Made by a program: the position numbers and the translations under genes
Shown: one piece after another, positions 43,109-54,952 of the stretch
How the letters are laid out: the number at the start of each line of letters is the position of its first letter
Position numbering within the stretch: the first letter of the stretch is position 1
Notes under the pieces: generated by a model
What the model saw: only the letters and a program-made list of their open reading frames with translations
What the model was told of the DNA's origin: nothing
The model's database searches: none
NCBI RefSeq assembly: GCF_905171775.1
Contig: NC_053489.1
Span: 332,106,089-332,170,088 of the forward strand
Source of the DNA: Rana temporaria
Lineage: Eukaryota; Chordata; Amphibia; Anura; Ranidae
Direction of reading: 5' to 3'
Length of the DNA: 64,000 bases

Positions 43109-43270
43109 GGGGGCGCATGCGCGGAGCCCAGCGGGACGGACATGTCAGGCTGAAGCTCCGCTCCGTGTAGGAGAAAAAAACCCGCTGATAACCCCGGTAA
43201 CCGGAGATATAAACGAGCGGTACCACGGATACATATCCCGGAGAGGTGAGGGATACCCCCCGAAGGCATA
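43109..43270 (+). promoter_or_regulatory. L1 5' UTR with presumed internal promoter
   Basis: Only 162 bp, beginning GGGGGCGCATGCGCGGAGCC. CpG-rich start contrasts with the A/T-rich flanks. An internal promoter is expected for a mobile LINE, but no specific factor site is claimed. Confidence 0.45.
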
Positions 43271-44368
43271 ATGGTGTTAGGAGGAGCCAGGAGCAGGAAT
43301 AAAACCACCTCCACTAGCGGAGCACAGCAGACCGCAAGTACAGCTAAAAAGGCGCCAGGCTCCACAGACAAAATCACCTCAGGAAAGGGGATGAAACGAG
43401 CGACACTTTCAGCTAAACTGATGGCAGCACAGTGTAATTTGGGCACAGATAGTGAGGAGGAAGAGGTTGAAGACATATTGTCAGCTAATAAACAGGATTC
43501 TACAATCCCCTCAGCCTTATTGAAGCAGTTTGAAAGAATGCTTCACAAAGCCCTAAAAATTACCTCAGACCAAATAACTGCTAGCCTCACAAAAGAGATT
43601 AGAGAAATTGGAAATCGAACAGAAGTTTTAGAGTCCAAATTGGATGAAATAGAGACATACACACAAGAATGCATGACTGAATTAGACATGCTTAAAGAGG
43701 AAAATGAAATTTTGCAGAATAGACAGGAAGATTTTGAGAACCGCGACAGGAGGTCCAACATTAGGTTCAGGGGAATCCCTGAGGCAGTCATAGACTTACA
43801 AGCCACCGCATTGGCGTTGTGTCAAGAACTAGTGCCAGGAATAGCGGTAGAAAGGTTGGAAATGGACAGGATCCACAGAGCACTGACACCAAAAAGAGCA
43901 GACGGCCCTGCTAGGGACATTATAGCAAAGTTCCACTTTTATAAGACCAAGGAACAAATAATGGAGGCGGCTAGAGAGAAAAAAAACCTGTCATTTCAAG
44001 GATATGAATATCAGATCTTTGCAGACATATCTCAGTTAACTATAGCCAAAAGGAGAGCCATGAAACCTCTCCTGCTGGAGCTGCAGCGTCATAATATAAA
44101 ATACCAGTGGGGATTCCCCTTCTCCCTACGCTTTACAATACAAGGAACTAAAATTGTCTGTAGAAACCCAGAGCAGCTACGCCAAGCCCTGATGGATTTC
44201 AAGGTGATGGAGAGCCCTACGTCAACTAATTCGGCTCGCAGAAGACCAGCATCTGCATCCTCCCACAGCAGCCCACCTCGGCAGGATCACAACAACGGCC
44301 TACAGCAGACGCACAAAAGAGGCAGATTTGTCACACAGACCCAGGACCAAGAGGACACAATGGACTGA
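43271..44368 (+). CDS. L1-type ORF1 protein (RNA-binding, 365 codons)
   Basis: Complete frame with good start context (ATAATGG). An S/T/K-rich N terminus (1-75) is followed by a coiled coil at about 88-155 (LTKEIREIGNRTEVLESKLD, ELDMLKEENEILQNRQEDFE), then the conserved RRM entry RDRRSNIRFRGIPE at about 157-170, RRM body to about 235 (MDRIHRALTPK, AKFHFYKTKEQIM) and a C-terminal domain to about 310 (LQRHNIKYQWGFPFSLRF). The tail (320-365) is basic and Q/S/H-rich. This is the order of the trimeric L1 ORF1p nucleic-acid chaperone that coats the element's RNA. No CCHC knuckle is seen, unlike some Tx1 ORF1s. The antisense 168-codon frame over its start is a shadow. Confidence 0.93.
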   Translation: MVLGGARSRNKTTSTSGAQQTASTAKKAPGSTDKITSGKGMKRATLSAKLMAAQCNLGTDSEEEEVEDILSANKQDSTIPSALLKQFERMLHKALKITSDQITASLTKEIREIGNRTEVLESKLDEIETYTQECMTELDMLKEENEILQNRQEDFENRDRRSNIRFRGIPEAVIDLQATALALCQELVPGIAVERLEMDRIHRALTPKRADGPARDIIAKFHFYKTKEQIMEAAREKKNLSFQGYEYQIFADISQLTIAKRRAMKPLLLELQRHNIKYQWGFPFSLRFTIQGTKIVCRNPEQLRQALMDFKVMESPTSTNSARRRPASASSHSSPPRQDHNNGLQQTHKRGRFVTQTQDQEDTMD

Positions 44369-45304
44369 ATTAACTCTGCATAAAGTTACTAACCACTCTT
44401 TTTTTTTCTCTCCCATTTCAGCATCGTAATACCCCAGAATGGATTGAATGTTACAATTTAAATGTATTTCTGTTTAGACTTTAATATTTATTTTGGATTT
44501 ACATAGTTTAAACAATCAATTCATCCACTCCCTACACCCTCAAAGGGAAAAAGGGATCATTTAGGCAACCCCTCATAAATCACAAGGCACGCCACCCGTG
44601 CCCACAGCAAATTTTAGCCACCTCCCCACCCTGGGTACTCCCAGAGCAAGTTACCCTTAAAAAGCCTGGTCATAACTGCCTACAGGCGATAATAATGAAA
44701 CGACAAAATCACTTTCTCCTGTACAAAAACAAGGTTTTAGTTTAACACATTCGGTCATACACCACGCACATTCTCCAAGAACACTCCCACTTTACTTATT
44801 TAGTATTAAAAAGTTAAGACACAGTCAGCATAACTGGCTGCTGTTAGCAAGATTGTCTCCCCTGACACCCACACGTTAAAAGGTATGCTCAAACGTTAAT
44901 CTAGCTAGTTCAGCTTATAATATGTTTATTTATAGCATTATATTAGAGTTACCCATATGGATAAAATAAAATATTTCAGTACGCGGGCCTCCATGACACG
45001 GATGCTACATGCGCTTCACTGAGCTCCCCTCTGGTCCTCGCACTAATATGCGGGGACTAGACGAGGGCACCTTCTCCCCTGTTGGGGATATTTTCTCCCC
45101 ATCACGGGACTCACTTGACTGCATTGGTAGAATGCTATTGCTTATCAAAGTAACATGTACTAACGCATCTTATTTTCTTTCTTTTGTTACATTTTCTTTC
45201 TCGCATCCCCCCCCTATCCCTCTTCCCTATATGTCTGCACGGATTGGGTCGGGAGACCGCAGCTCATGGAATCACGGTAAGATAGGCATATTGGTTTGGC
45301 TACC
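44369..45304 (+). other. Long inter-ORF spacer of the L1
   Basis: About 0.94 kb without a conserved frame. It includes pyrimidine-rich stretches (TCTTTTTTTTTCTCTCCC near 44,397, TTTTCTTTCTTTTGTTACATTTTC near 45,173). A 102-codon frame (45,009-45,317) overlaps the ORF2 start but shows no domain. Confidence 0.6.
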
Positions 45305-48300
45305 ATGGCCCCGTTGAACATACTGTCTCTGAACGTCCAAGGTTTAAACCTACCACAAAAGCGCACAAAAGCTTTTAGGTATTTTCAGTCCAAAAAAGCA
45401 CACGTAATCTGCTTACAAGAAACCCATTTCACCCCTTCCACTACCCCAAAATACTTTAACGCATCCTATCCACAAACATACTTGGCTTCAGCCTCTGTCA
45501 AAAAGAGGGGTACCTTAATCGCATTCCACAAAACAACACCATTCACAATGACGTCAGAAATTAAAGATCCAGAGGGTCGCTACATAATCCTGATTGGATT
45601 CATCATGGATTTGGCAGTGACCATAGTGTCCTACTACGCACCTAATGTTAACCCACTGGCATTTATGTCACACCTCTTTCAAACAATTAATACACATAAG
45701 AGGGGAGCCCTATTTGTTTGCGGAGACTCCAATCAGGTCCTCCTCCCTTTCCTAGACAAAACACCCTATTCCCCCCTAAACAAACAATCCAAATGGAATC
45801 TTTCCAATCTGTTAGCCAAATACAACCTGGTGGACTCCTGGAGAGAAACTAACCCAACAAAACGCAATTACACCTACTATTCCAACCCTCATCAGTCCTC
45901 TAGCCGCATAGATCACATATTTTTAACTACAGGAATGCTGCCGGAGGTGATCGCATCCAGCATCATTCCCATCCCCTGGTCGGACCACGACGCAGTATTT
46001 ACCACAGTAGCTTCAGCAATTCCGAAGAACCATGACCCAACGTGGTATCTCCCGGAGATACTGCTTAAACACCCAACATACTGCGCAGAAATAGAACGTA
46101 ATTTCAAAGAATACTTAGAACTGAATGCAACCCCAGAAATCTCCCCACTCACACTCTGGGAAGCACACAAACCGGTTCTGAGAGGGACCCTACAGAGACA
46201 AATAGGAAACCTTAAGCGCAAACGGATTCAATTAGCAAAAACCCTTGAAACAGAACATGAGTTAGCGTATATGGCCTTCCAACAGCACCACACCCCCACA
46301 TCCAAAGCGCGGCTCGATAAAGCGAGCTTAGAATATGACCTATTCCTGACAGAATCGGCAGACAAAACCCTTCTTAGGTCTAAGCACAAATTCTATAAAT
46401 ATGCCAACAAATCAGGGACTTACCTAGCTAGAGCACTAAACTCGACCAACAAATCCTATAACCCAATAAAATTAAAAATAGCAAATAAATATACCTCCAG
46501 TAACCCATGCAAAATAGTGAAGAAATTTAGTGAACACTTAAAGAAAATATATTCGGAAACAACCTCGTTTAATGAATCGGAAGCTGAAACCTTTTACTCA
46601 CAGATCAAATTACCGCACTTAAACGAAACCCAAAAATCACAGTTGGATGAAGCAATATCGCAAGATGAGGTAGCGGAGGCCATCGACGACCTAAAATTGA
46701 ATAAACGGCCTGGCCCAGATGGGTTCCCAGCTAGATATTACAAAACATTCAAGGACTTAATCTCCCCCAGGTTGGCAGATGCATTTAATGACGTATTAAA
46801 ACAGAAATCCTTCAGGCAAGACTCACTAATGGCCACTATCTGTATGATCCCTAAGCCTCACACAGATACAACCTTAAGTGAAAATTACCGTCCAATATCT
46901 ATGCTGAATGTTGACATTAAACTACTAGGGAAAATATTAGCGCGTCGTCTTAATAAATTCATTGGAACACTGATCCATCGCGATCAGGTAGGATTCATGC
47001 CCAATAGACAGGCGGGGGACAATATAAGGAGGGCGAATTTAATTGCACATATCGCTAAAAAAAGAGGAATCCCAGCGCGTGCTTTGTCTCCCTAGATTTA
47101 AAGCAGGCTTTCAATTCCGTCTCCTGGGCATATCTAGCATTTAATTTGCGGAAATGGGGTTTCGGACCCAATTATATTCAGTGGATTCTGGAAATGTACA
47201 AAAATCCCAAAGCATATGTTAAATATGCGGGGTACAAATCAGAGACATTCAAAATACAAAGAGGTACCAGACAAGGATGTCCTTTATCCCCATTATTGTT
47301 CGCCCTCCTTGTAGAACCCCTCGCACAAAGGATCAGAACTGAATCTACAATTCTTGGTATAGAACTGGGAGGTATCAAGCACAAAATTTGCTTATATGCA
47401 GATGACATCCTACTTTTCCTCTCGTCGCCCCAGGTATCAGGCCCCAACTTATTCCCTATCCTCAACCAGTTCGCTTCATTCTCAGGTTTAGCAATAAATC
47501 CTAAAAAATGTAGAGCCTTAAACATATCATTATCCACCATTGAACTAAGTGCCGCTAGGTCAGGTCTCCCGTTTGAATGGCAAACAAAAAGCATCCCGTA
47601 TTTAGGAATACACCTAACAGCTGCAGTAGCTGATCTATATTCGTTTAACTATCCCTCTCTCCTAAAACACATAACAAACCTTATGAAATCTTGGACCCTA
47701 CTCTCGCTGTCATGGTTTGGTAAAATAAACGCTATCAAAATGACAATCCTGCCGAAATTACTTTATCTCTTCAGAGTACTTCCCATCCCCATCCCGGCTC
47801 ATTATTTTAGAATAATCCAAAAAAGAGTTTCATCCTTCATATGGGGCTCTTCCAAACCGAGAATTAAGCCCCAAACCCTATATTTACCTAAAGTTAAAGG
47901 AGGTCTGGGTTACCCCAACTTCTTACATTACTACAACGCAGCACAACTAGCAAATTTAGTGAAGTACCACGCAAAACACGAAGCTCCATTATGGGTGGCT
48001 ATAGAAGCGCTAGAAAGCGATCCTATCTCAATCTCCAATATGCTCTGGATCTCCCCAAAATTACGCAAACATGTATGTAACCCCATTCTTAAACACTCCC
48101 TATCCTTATGGGACAAAATCAAAGCCAAGTACAGTCTACAATCCCCGCACTCACCATTACTCTCATTTATCAAGAACCCTGAATTCTATCCAGCGTGGGT
48201 ATACCCAGGTACATTCAAAGAATGGGTGAAAAGGGATTGCACACAAAAATACAAATTCCTAAACTCTTCCTCCATTATTCCCTTCCCAACACTATGTGAA

Positions 48301-49098
48301 TCACAGGGAATCCCTCAAAAGGAACTTTTCAGGTACCTACAAATAAAAAACTTTTTTCAACCCCTGGCAGATGCACCTGCTCCGCCAACTCAGATGTCAA
48401 TTTTTGAAACCATCTGTACAAAGGATCCACATGCTAGAGGCCTGATATCTACCATATACTCCCAAATAATCACACATCCCTACACAGGGAAACTTCTATA
48501 CATGCGTCGATGGGAGGAGGACCTAAACACAGAACTGAGTGAATCGGAATGGAATCAAATATGGCTCAACATCAAAACTGCATCCCCAAATGTGATAGCG
48601 TCAGAGACCAATTACAAAGTGCTTGCTAGATGGTACCTGGTACCTGCCAGAATTGCTAAATTTACTCGCAACTATTCAGGCCTATGCTTTAGGGGATGCA
48701 CGGATATAGGAACCTATTTTCACACTTGGTGGTCGTGCCCGAAAGCGCAAATATTTTGGCTGAAAATTTTTCAAATAGCTTACATTTTACTGGGGAAGAA
48801 TTTCACGTTAGAACCTAAAATAGCCCTACTCAATTTAAAACCGGTGGATGTATCAAATACACAATTCAAACTTATCAGACAACTTTTCACAGCCGCAAAG
48901 CAAACAATGGCCAAAGCATGGAAATCCCCAAATTTGTCAGTGGAGGAAGTCCACGCCAGAACAAACACAGCAATGACTCACGCCAAAATGTCAGCCATCG
49001 AAACGGACACGATTACCAAGTTCGAACAAGAATGGAAACCTTGGATTACTTATACAATGTCTAATACTTTCAATAATGAGGTTTTGATGCCATGGTAG
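45305..49098 (+). pseudogene. L1-type ORF2 (endonuclease-reverse transcriptase), one frameshift
   Basis: Start ATG at 45,305 in strong context (CTACCATGG). The first part (to the TAG at 47,093) contains an AP-type endonuclease: LSLNVQGLNLPQKR, CLQETHF, SYYAPN, CGDSNQ, SSSRIDHIFLT, PWSDHDAVF. The reverse transcriptase begins LNKRPGPDGFPARYYK and ENYRPISMLNVDIKLLGK. A one-base shift near 47,085-47,093 breaks the chain within motif A; downstream frame continues with the shifted motif A region, motif B (GTRQGCPLSPLLFALL) and motif C (CLYADDILLF, about 47,390). The C terminus has CFRGCTDIGTYFHTWWSC (C-x3-C-x7-H-x4-C). Total length near 1,265 codons matches L1 ORF2 (about 1,275). Apart from the shift all named catalytic motifs look intact. 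Note CGDSN where GDFN is usual. Confidence 0.92.
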
Positions 49099-49627
49099 CC
49101 CAGCCAATGGAGCGATAGCGGCATCTCTTGCTGAAGGTGGTTGTCCCCCGGCCTAGTCCTGCAGACTCCCTTGCCCTACCTTCTCCCTCCTGTCCCCTCC
49201 TCTCGCTTATTTCCCTTATTTCTCTTATTTCCCCTTTTTTTTCTTTTTGTCTTGTTTTGACTCAGTTTTTGTCTTCGTCCTGGTGATATGGATCGTTAAT
49301 AGGTTTATGATACATATCTCACCCCAGGTATCTTCGAAGAATAACAATATTGAAGCTTTCACTGCAATACTCTATAAGCAGATCTGTGTGTGGAAATATT
49401 AATATAGTTGGTATGATACTAAGTTACACCTCAAGTTACCCCACCACGGAAATATAATATTGCAAGATCTTTATAAACCTTTTTAGCAAGGACGTATTGT
49501 TATTGTTATAAGTTAACGCTACAATAACTAACATGCGAAAGAACTCTCTCCTTATTTACAATGTGTTCTTATTCTACAATGTTTGTATAACTCCTTTGAC
49601 AAATCACAAATAAAGACTTTTGACAAG
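49099..49627 (+). other. L1 3' UTR and polyadenylation signal
   Basis: T-rich start, then AATAAA at 49,609-49,614. The end ACTTTTGACAAG is not adenine-rich. The truncated copy at 40,660 also ends AATAAAAACTTTTCAGTC before its A tail, a shared terminal motif. Confidence 0.7.
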
Positions 49628-49639
49628 GAAAAAAGCTCT

Positions 49640-50105
49640 CAGAAAGAAAACTTCTTCAGTTTAAGTTAATTTACTAAGGATGTAGAGAATTTTTTAAATT
49701 ACAAAGTCCACTCGGTTAATAGAGGAAAGAAATATTGATTTCAATAATCCAACAATCTGTTTTTACTTTTCCTTGCATGATTTGATATTCAAAGGGAATG
49801 GGAACTTCATCTTATCTAAGCAAAGGGAAAGCTTAATTTAGTGAATAAGGAAAAGCTGAGCAGACATGTACTACTTCTCTACTTCTAGTGAGTGGTGTAT
49901 TTTGGTTTTATGCTTCCCTAGGCAAGACTAAAATTGGGTTCCCTACCATCAAAATTTGTCCCATCCCTTCCTGTTTAAGATCCACCCTTTATATGTAAAC
50001 TCCATCCCTTCCTATTTAAGTTCCACCCATTATTAGAGCTCCACCTCAGGAGTTGGTCAGAGACTTTCAGACATGATGCAGGAGTTGATTAGAGCCATGA
50101 AATGG
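49640..50105. other. No recognisable gene
   Basis: Right flank of the L1. Short repeated phrases (TCCACCCTTTAT, TCCATCCCTTCCTATTTAAG) but no frame. Confidence 0.45.
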
Positions 50106-50150
50106 ATACAGCGCCCAGAGGCGATTCAGTTTGCATGTGTTGCGCTTTAC

Positions 50151-50182
<32 letters not shown>
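50106..50182 (+). mobile_element. L2-type LINE 3' end with (CT)n
   Basis: GCGCCCAGAGGCGATTCAGT then GCATGTGTTGCGCTTTACAA equals the tail region of the L2 end at 30,060, but its tail is a (CT)14 tract instead of CATT. Around it, GAGACTGTGGACATGATAT-type phrases repeat loosely (50,205-50,400). Confidence 0.65.
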
Positions 50183-50184
<2 letters not shown>

Positions 50185-50389
50185 ACATGATAAATGGGTT
50201 GGTCAGAGACTGTGGACATGCCTAGGACAGCCATGCTCAACCATGGGGTTCCTTGGGTAATAGAGACTGTGGACATGATATAGAAGTTGGTAAGAGACTG
50301 CAGACATAATACAGGAGATGGTCAGAGACTGTGGACATAATACAGGAGATGGTCAGAGACTGCGGACCTTCCTAGGACAACTCCAATAG

Positions 50390-50865
50390 AGACTGCTGGA
50401 AAACATATTTTCGGCACTTCCTGTCACGCGCAAGCGAGGCTTGAAACACACACCGCTCTTTGAGGAAATACAGGGGAAGACACGCCGACATCCTATATGC
50501 CACATGCACGGCTGGATCAGCTTGGTGGCGGCTCAGAGGCACCATAATATGTGAGTTTAATGATATACTTTTTAACTTTTTAATAAAACATCAGTTATAT
50601 ACTACACCATGATGGCCATTTATGTGTTATATTAGAATCTATAGAGCAAGAGATAATAACACATTATTGGGAAGGACTATTGACAGATCCATTGAAACGG
50701 AGTGGCTATCCTTAATTAATGAACCAAAGGCGCATACTCTTTTTTATCTGGTGAGTGGCCATTTCACGAGGTGGTGGTACAGTCACTATAGCGGTGGAAG
50801 TAGAAGCATTTGATCACAGACAAGGGACATTATCATTGAAAGGAGTTGATCACTCACTGAAGACA
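50390..50865. repeat. Possible dispersed 3' repeat (GTGAGTGGCCATTTCAC)
   Basis: Shares GTGAGTGGCCATTTCAC with 15,345 and TACTACACCATGA with 61,391. May be a retroelement 3' region; no coding evidence. Confidence 0.35.
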
Positions 50866-50867
50866 TT

Positions 50868-51507
50868 GGGGTAGATTCAGAGAGCAATTGCGTCTGCGTA
50901 ACCATAGTTACGCAGCGCAATTGCTTACTTGCGCCGGCGTATCGAATGCTCCTGATTCAGGAACCTCGATACGCCAACTGCAGCCTAAGATATGCCTGGC
51001 ATAAGGCTCTTATGCCGTCATATCTTAGGCTGCATTCTTACGCAGGCAGCTAGGTGGCGTTCCCGTAGTGGTCAGCGTAGAGTATGCAAATTGCATACTA
51101 ACGCCGATTCACAACCGTACGCCCGCCCTGCGCGCGCAGTTTACGTCATTTGCGTACGTCGGTTTTTGCGTAAGGGGCAGGGGCAGCCAATGCTACGTAT
51201 ACCCGTCGTTCCCGCGTCGCGTTTTTGAAAAATTACCTTGTTTGCGTAAGTGAATCGTGAATGGCGCTGGACGCCATTCACGTTCACTTTGAAGCAAATT
51301 ACGTCCTTGCGACGTCATTTACCGCAATGCACGTCGGGAAAGTTTACCGACGGAGCATGCGCACTAAGTTCGGCGCAGGAACGCGCCTAATTTAAATGAT
51401 CCACGCCCCGTGAATCAAGCGGAGCGCAGGTAATTTATGGAGGCGCAGCGGCAAAACGGTGCGCTGCGCCTCCGTAAGAACTGCGCAAATGTACCTGAAT
51501 CTACCCC
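50868..51507. mobile_element. Harbinger-like element, family D copy 5 (GGGGTAGATTCA ends)
   Basis: Exact inverse ends GGGGTAGATTCA and TGAATCTACCCC, flanked by ATT (50,865-50,867; 51,508-51,510). Hairpin GCAATTGCG...CGCAATTGC at the left; AACGTGAATGGCGTCC-type arms near 51,258-51,285. Body has the D words CGTCGTTCCCGCGTCG and GCGCCTAATTTAAATG. A subfamily with altered termini. Confidence 0.8.
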
Positions 51508-51510
51508 ATT

Positions 51511-51850
51511 CATTGTACTTTTGCTGCATTTGCACTTATTGTTGATTGATGGACTGAATGAACTGACATGCACATAGCAGTATTTGCACTTTATTTATCC
51601 TATGTTTGGCACATGCACTTTGAATATTGATAATAGTTTGTTGCACAGTTGTTTTAGTTTGAGTTGGCATTTTTTTAAAGTTTGGCATAAATGTAATCAC
51701 GGAGAGGAACTTTCATTGAAATAGAGCACTGAATATACCTATTTTTACATTTTATATATATATATATATATTTATTTATTCATTTTATACTATGAGCAAT
51801 ATTATTTAGGAGTTAGCTCAATCCATACATTGACCCACAACATGACTACC
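51511..51850. other. No gene; (AT)n near 51,753-51,772
   Basis: A/T-rich, with a ten-unit AT run. Precedes the truncated L1. Confidence 0.6.
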
Positions 51851-51852
51851 AG

Positions 51853-54700
51853 ATGCGTTCATTGAAGACCCAATCATATAGATGTGGAAATAAAGCAGGG
51901 AAGCTACTAGCTAACCAACTAAAAGAAAAAATTGCAAACCAAAAAATCCTGTATATCGTGAATCCTAAAACCAAATTAAAAGTCACAAATCCCAAAGAAA
52001 TCGAAGATGCATTTCGTGATTATTATGAGGAGCTTTATAATCTTAGAAATGATCCTAACAACTACCAACCTAATGATGATGCCCTTACAAACTTCCTAAC
52101 CTCTGTGAACCTTCCTACATTATCTCAAACCGACCTGAACCATCTGAACCAACCCTTCATGGTACATGAAATAGAAAAAGCAATTAAAAACATTCGCCAT
52201 AACAAGTCTCCAGGGCCTGATGGATATTCTTCTGAATATTATCAAATGTTCAGCCACATCTTATCACTGCACTTACACCGGATCTTTGGAGCAGCAAAGG
52301 CTACTGCAAGTTTCCCCCAGGAAATGCTTAAGGCCACTATAATTACTCTCCCTAAGCCGTGCAAAGAACCTAACCTACTGCAAAATGTTATACCAATTTC
52401 ACTATTGAAAGTGGATGTGAAACTATATGCTAAATTGATAGTTTCAGAATTTTTGTGGCTGCCTAAACTAATCAAGTACGACCAAGTGGGATTTATAATG
52501 GGCCGCCAAACTACAGATGCCACCAGAAGAATGCTAAATATTCTCCACTTGATGGAGAAAAGAGGAGAGCCTCCTCTGCTCCTGACGTTGGATGCAGAGA
52601 AGGCTTTCGACAGAGTTGACTGGGGGTATCTCGGCAAAGTTTTGGAGAGATTTGGATTGTATGGCCCAATACAAAACGCAATACTAGAATTGTACTCCTC
52701 TCTCTCAGCAATTGTCTTTACAGAGGGACTGTTTTCCAAAACATTCCGAATCACGAATGGGACCAGGCAAGGCTGCCCCCTGTCCCCTCTAATTTTCACT
52801 CTCATTATGGAACCCCTTGCGGAAAAAAATAAGATCATATCTGAACATACATGGCATCATAACTGACAAACATCAACATACAATATCCTTGTTTGCTGAT
52901 GACGTTATTCTATCTCTATCTGACCAAACCACGTCATTACCTGCAGCTCATGACATATTGCAAATGTTCAGTAGAGTGTCATACAACAAGGTTAATGCCA
53001 CCAAATCCAACATATTAGGAATATTCATGGACACAAACATGGAAATATTCCTAAAAAGGAATCTTCCATACCCATCGACCAAAGAGTCCATCACTTATTT
53101 GGGAATAAAACTAGCGTCTCCCCTCTCGAGACTATGTCATATCAACTATACACCACTTATTAATGCCTTCCATCAGGAACTCTCTAGACTCCAAAAACAC
53201 TTCTTAACCTGGTCAGGGCACCTGGCAGCGTATAAAATGTTGCTACTACCAAAATTAATTTACTACTTCAGAGCATTACCTATTCCAATACCCATATCTT
53301 TCTTCACAACAATGCAGAAACAACTACTTGTGTGGGCAGTTAGCAAAGCTAGATGTTTCCCTCTCATACAGAGTAGGCACAAATCTGTTGGAGGTATGGG
53401 CCTACCGGTACTAAAAGACTACTTTATAGCAGTTGTTTTAGACCAACCCTCAAAACTTGGTTCAATAACTCCATTCTTAAACCTTGGTGTCAAATAGAAC
53501 ATATGTGGTTGAATGACAAATCCCCACTCTCACTTCTAATGACCACTAAGTACCCGAAAACCGCTGTTATAGCAGACCACCCTACAATACAAGCTCTAAG
53601 CCCGAAAGGAACTGAACTCTACCCAACCACAAATGTTCCCATCCCTCTAGAGTCACTCCGGTGGGTGATTCCCAACCTAAGGTTGAATACATGCACAGGG
53701 AATGGTATTCTGAATGTAATAGATATAGTCAGGGAAAACAAATTACTGCCCTTTACAGCTATACAAAATAATTACTTAAAGTGGATGTAAACCCCAAAAA
53801 ATTTTTTTTTGTTGATGTCACAATGTAGATGTAAGATTTCCTATCATCTGTGCCCAGTCTTGCCACACAGAGTTAATCAAGCTCTGGGCAATCCTCTTTT
53901 AATGTTCAGTGAAAATTAACAGAATTCCAGATAAAAACTTCCCAAATTATAAAGTCTGTTTCTCTGTTCTTGCTTTGTGTTACAGGTTATTTACATATCC
54001 TGGTAATATACAGTGAACTTTGGATCACCTCATATTATGATAAACATAACATAACATATGATAAACATGTCCAAGCTCTAGATATGTAAATAACCTGTAA
54101 CTCAAAGCAAGAACAGAGAAACGGACTTTATAATTTGGCAAGTTTTTATCTGGTGTATTCAAACTATGAGCAACTAGCCCAAAAACTCACGCAGAGGTAG
54201 GTGGTACTTTACTCCCTATATAGTTAGGGAGTAAATTCTCAAAAGACAATTCAAACCTATGTTGGAGAGGATGTGGGCAGGTGGGTACCTTAACGCATAT
54301 GGTATGGTCCTGTATCAATCTGCGTGATTTCTGGTTAGAAATTTTTACTTTGATTTCAAAGGTGACCGGTATATATGTTAAACCGAACATTGAGTAGGCC
54401 AGTATTAGTATAAATGTGTCAAACCTTCCAACTGCTGTCAGGTCCATAACTACAAATATCTTATTGGCAGCGCGCTCTGCAATTATGTACAGATGGAATT
54501 CTAAAGACATTCCCAGGTTGAGGAACATTATAGCTAAACTAAACACGGTAGCTGAATACGAAAGAATACTGGCAAACAGAGATGGCAAATCCTCTAAATT
54601 CGAAATCAATTGGTCCATTTGGAGATCCATTTGGAGTACAAGTTACATCTTTGAATTTCCTTTTCATATGTTATACAATAAATGTAATCATCCCCTGATG
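51853..54700 (+). pseudogene. Second L1-type LINE ORF2, 5'-truncated and interrupted
   Basis: From 51,853 the frame starts within the linker before the reverse transcriptase (KAGKLLANQLKEKIANQK), continues with NKSPGPDGYSSEYYQMF, ISLLKVDVKLYAK, the motif A region TLDAEKAFDRVDW (52,587) and motif B GTRQGCPLSPLIF (about 52,760), then shifts frame near 52,820-52,860 to reach motif C SLFADDVILS (52,886). Another shift occurs near 53,500. After an F insertion, CWRGCGQVGTLTHMVWSC (54,265) gives the C-terminal zinc knuckle and ILLAARSAIMYRWNS the end. The endonuclease is absent. Motif A keeps both acidic residues, unlike the first L1 copy, so it belongs to a different subfamily. Non-functional. Confidence 0.88.
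53773..54165 (+). mobile_element. Family F element inserted in L1 ORF2
   Basis: TTAA-AGTGGATGTAAACCCC at 53,775. The arm CCAGATAAAAACTTCCCAAATTATAAAG (53,926) inverts near 54,128-54,160, and GTTATTTACATATC (53,986) inverts near 54,080. CTGTGCCCAGTCTTGCCACA equals the F copy at 6,623. The right TIR is lost, and the L1 coding sequence does not resume at the same codon, so some host sequence was deleted. Confidence 0.65.
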
Positions 54701-54952
54701 CTTTATCTTAATGATAATACTTTGTTTTGGTGTTGGGGTGGCAGGGCAGGGGGGCTCATCCCCTTTCCGAGCACAGTGTGCTCCCATGCGGGTGGGCTCC
54801 CTCACCTAACGATCACTTTCTATGCAGCTCCTTGCCATTTGTGAGGAGTTTGGACGAATAAATCAACAAGGGATAATCTTATTTTATCATATGTACATAT
54901 GGGATGATAGAAATTGTTGTTAGGATTACTATGTCTTATCATAACAGAAATG

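Larger units (their letters stand above)
43098..49638 (+). mobile_element. Full-length L1/Tx1-type LINE with 11-bp target duplication
   Basis: GAAAAAAGCTC occurs at 43,098-43,108 and 49,628-49,638, bounding a 6,519-bp insertion. Order: GC-rich 5' UTR (43,109-43,270), ORF1, a long 0.9 kb spacer, ORF2, and a 0.5 kb 3' UTR with AATAAA at 49,609. There is essentially no poly(A) before the duplication. ORF1 is intact and ORF2 has one frameshift, so the copy is recent but not autonomous in its present form. The unusually long inter-ORF spacer differs from mammalian L1. Confidence 0.93.

Noticed and set aside
42970..43476. 168-codon antisense frame
   Set aside because: Overlaps the L1 5' UTR and ORF1 start; no conserved motif and the opposite strand explains the sequence.
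45009..45317. Extra small protein between L1 ORF1 and ORF2
   Set aside because: Proline- and serine-rich chance frame overlapping ORF2 start; no evidence of conservation.
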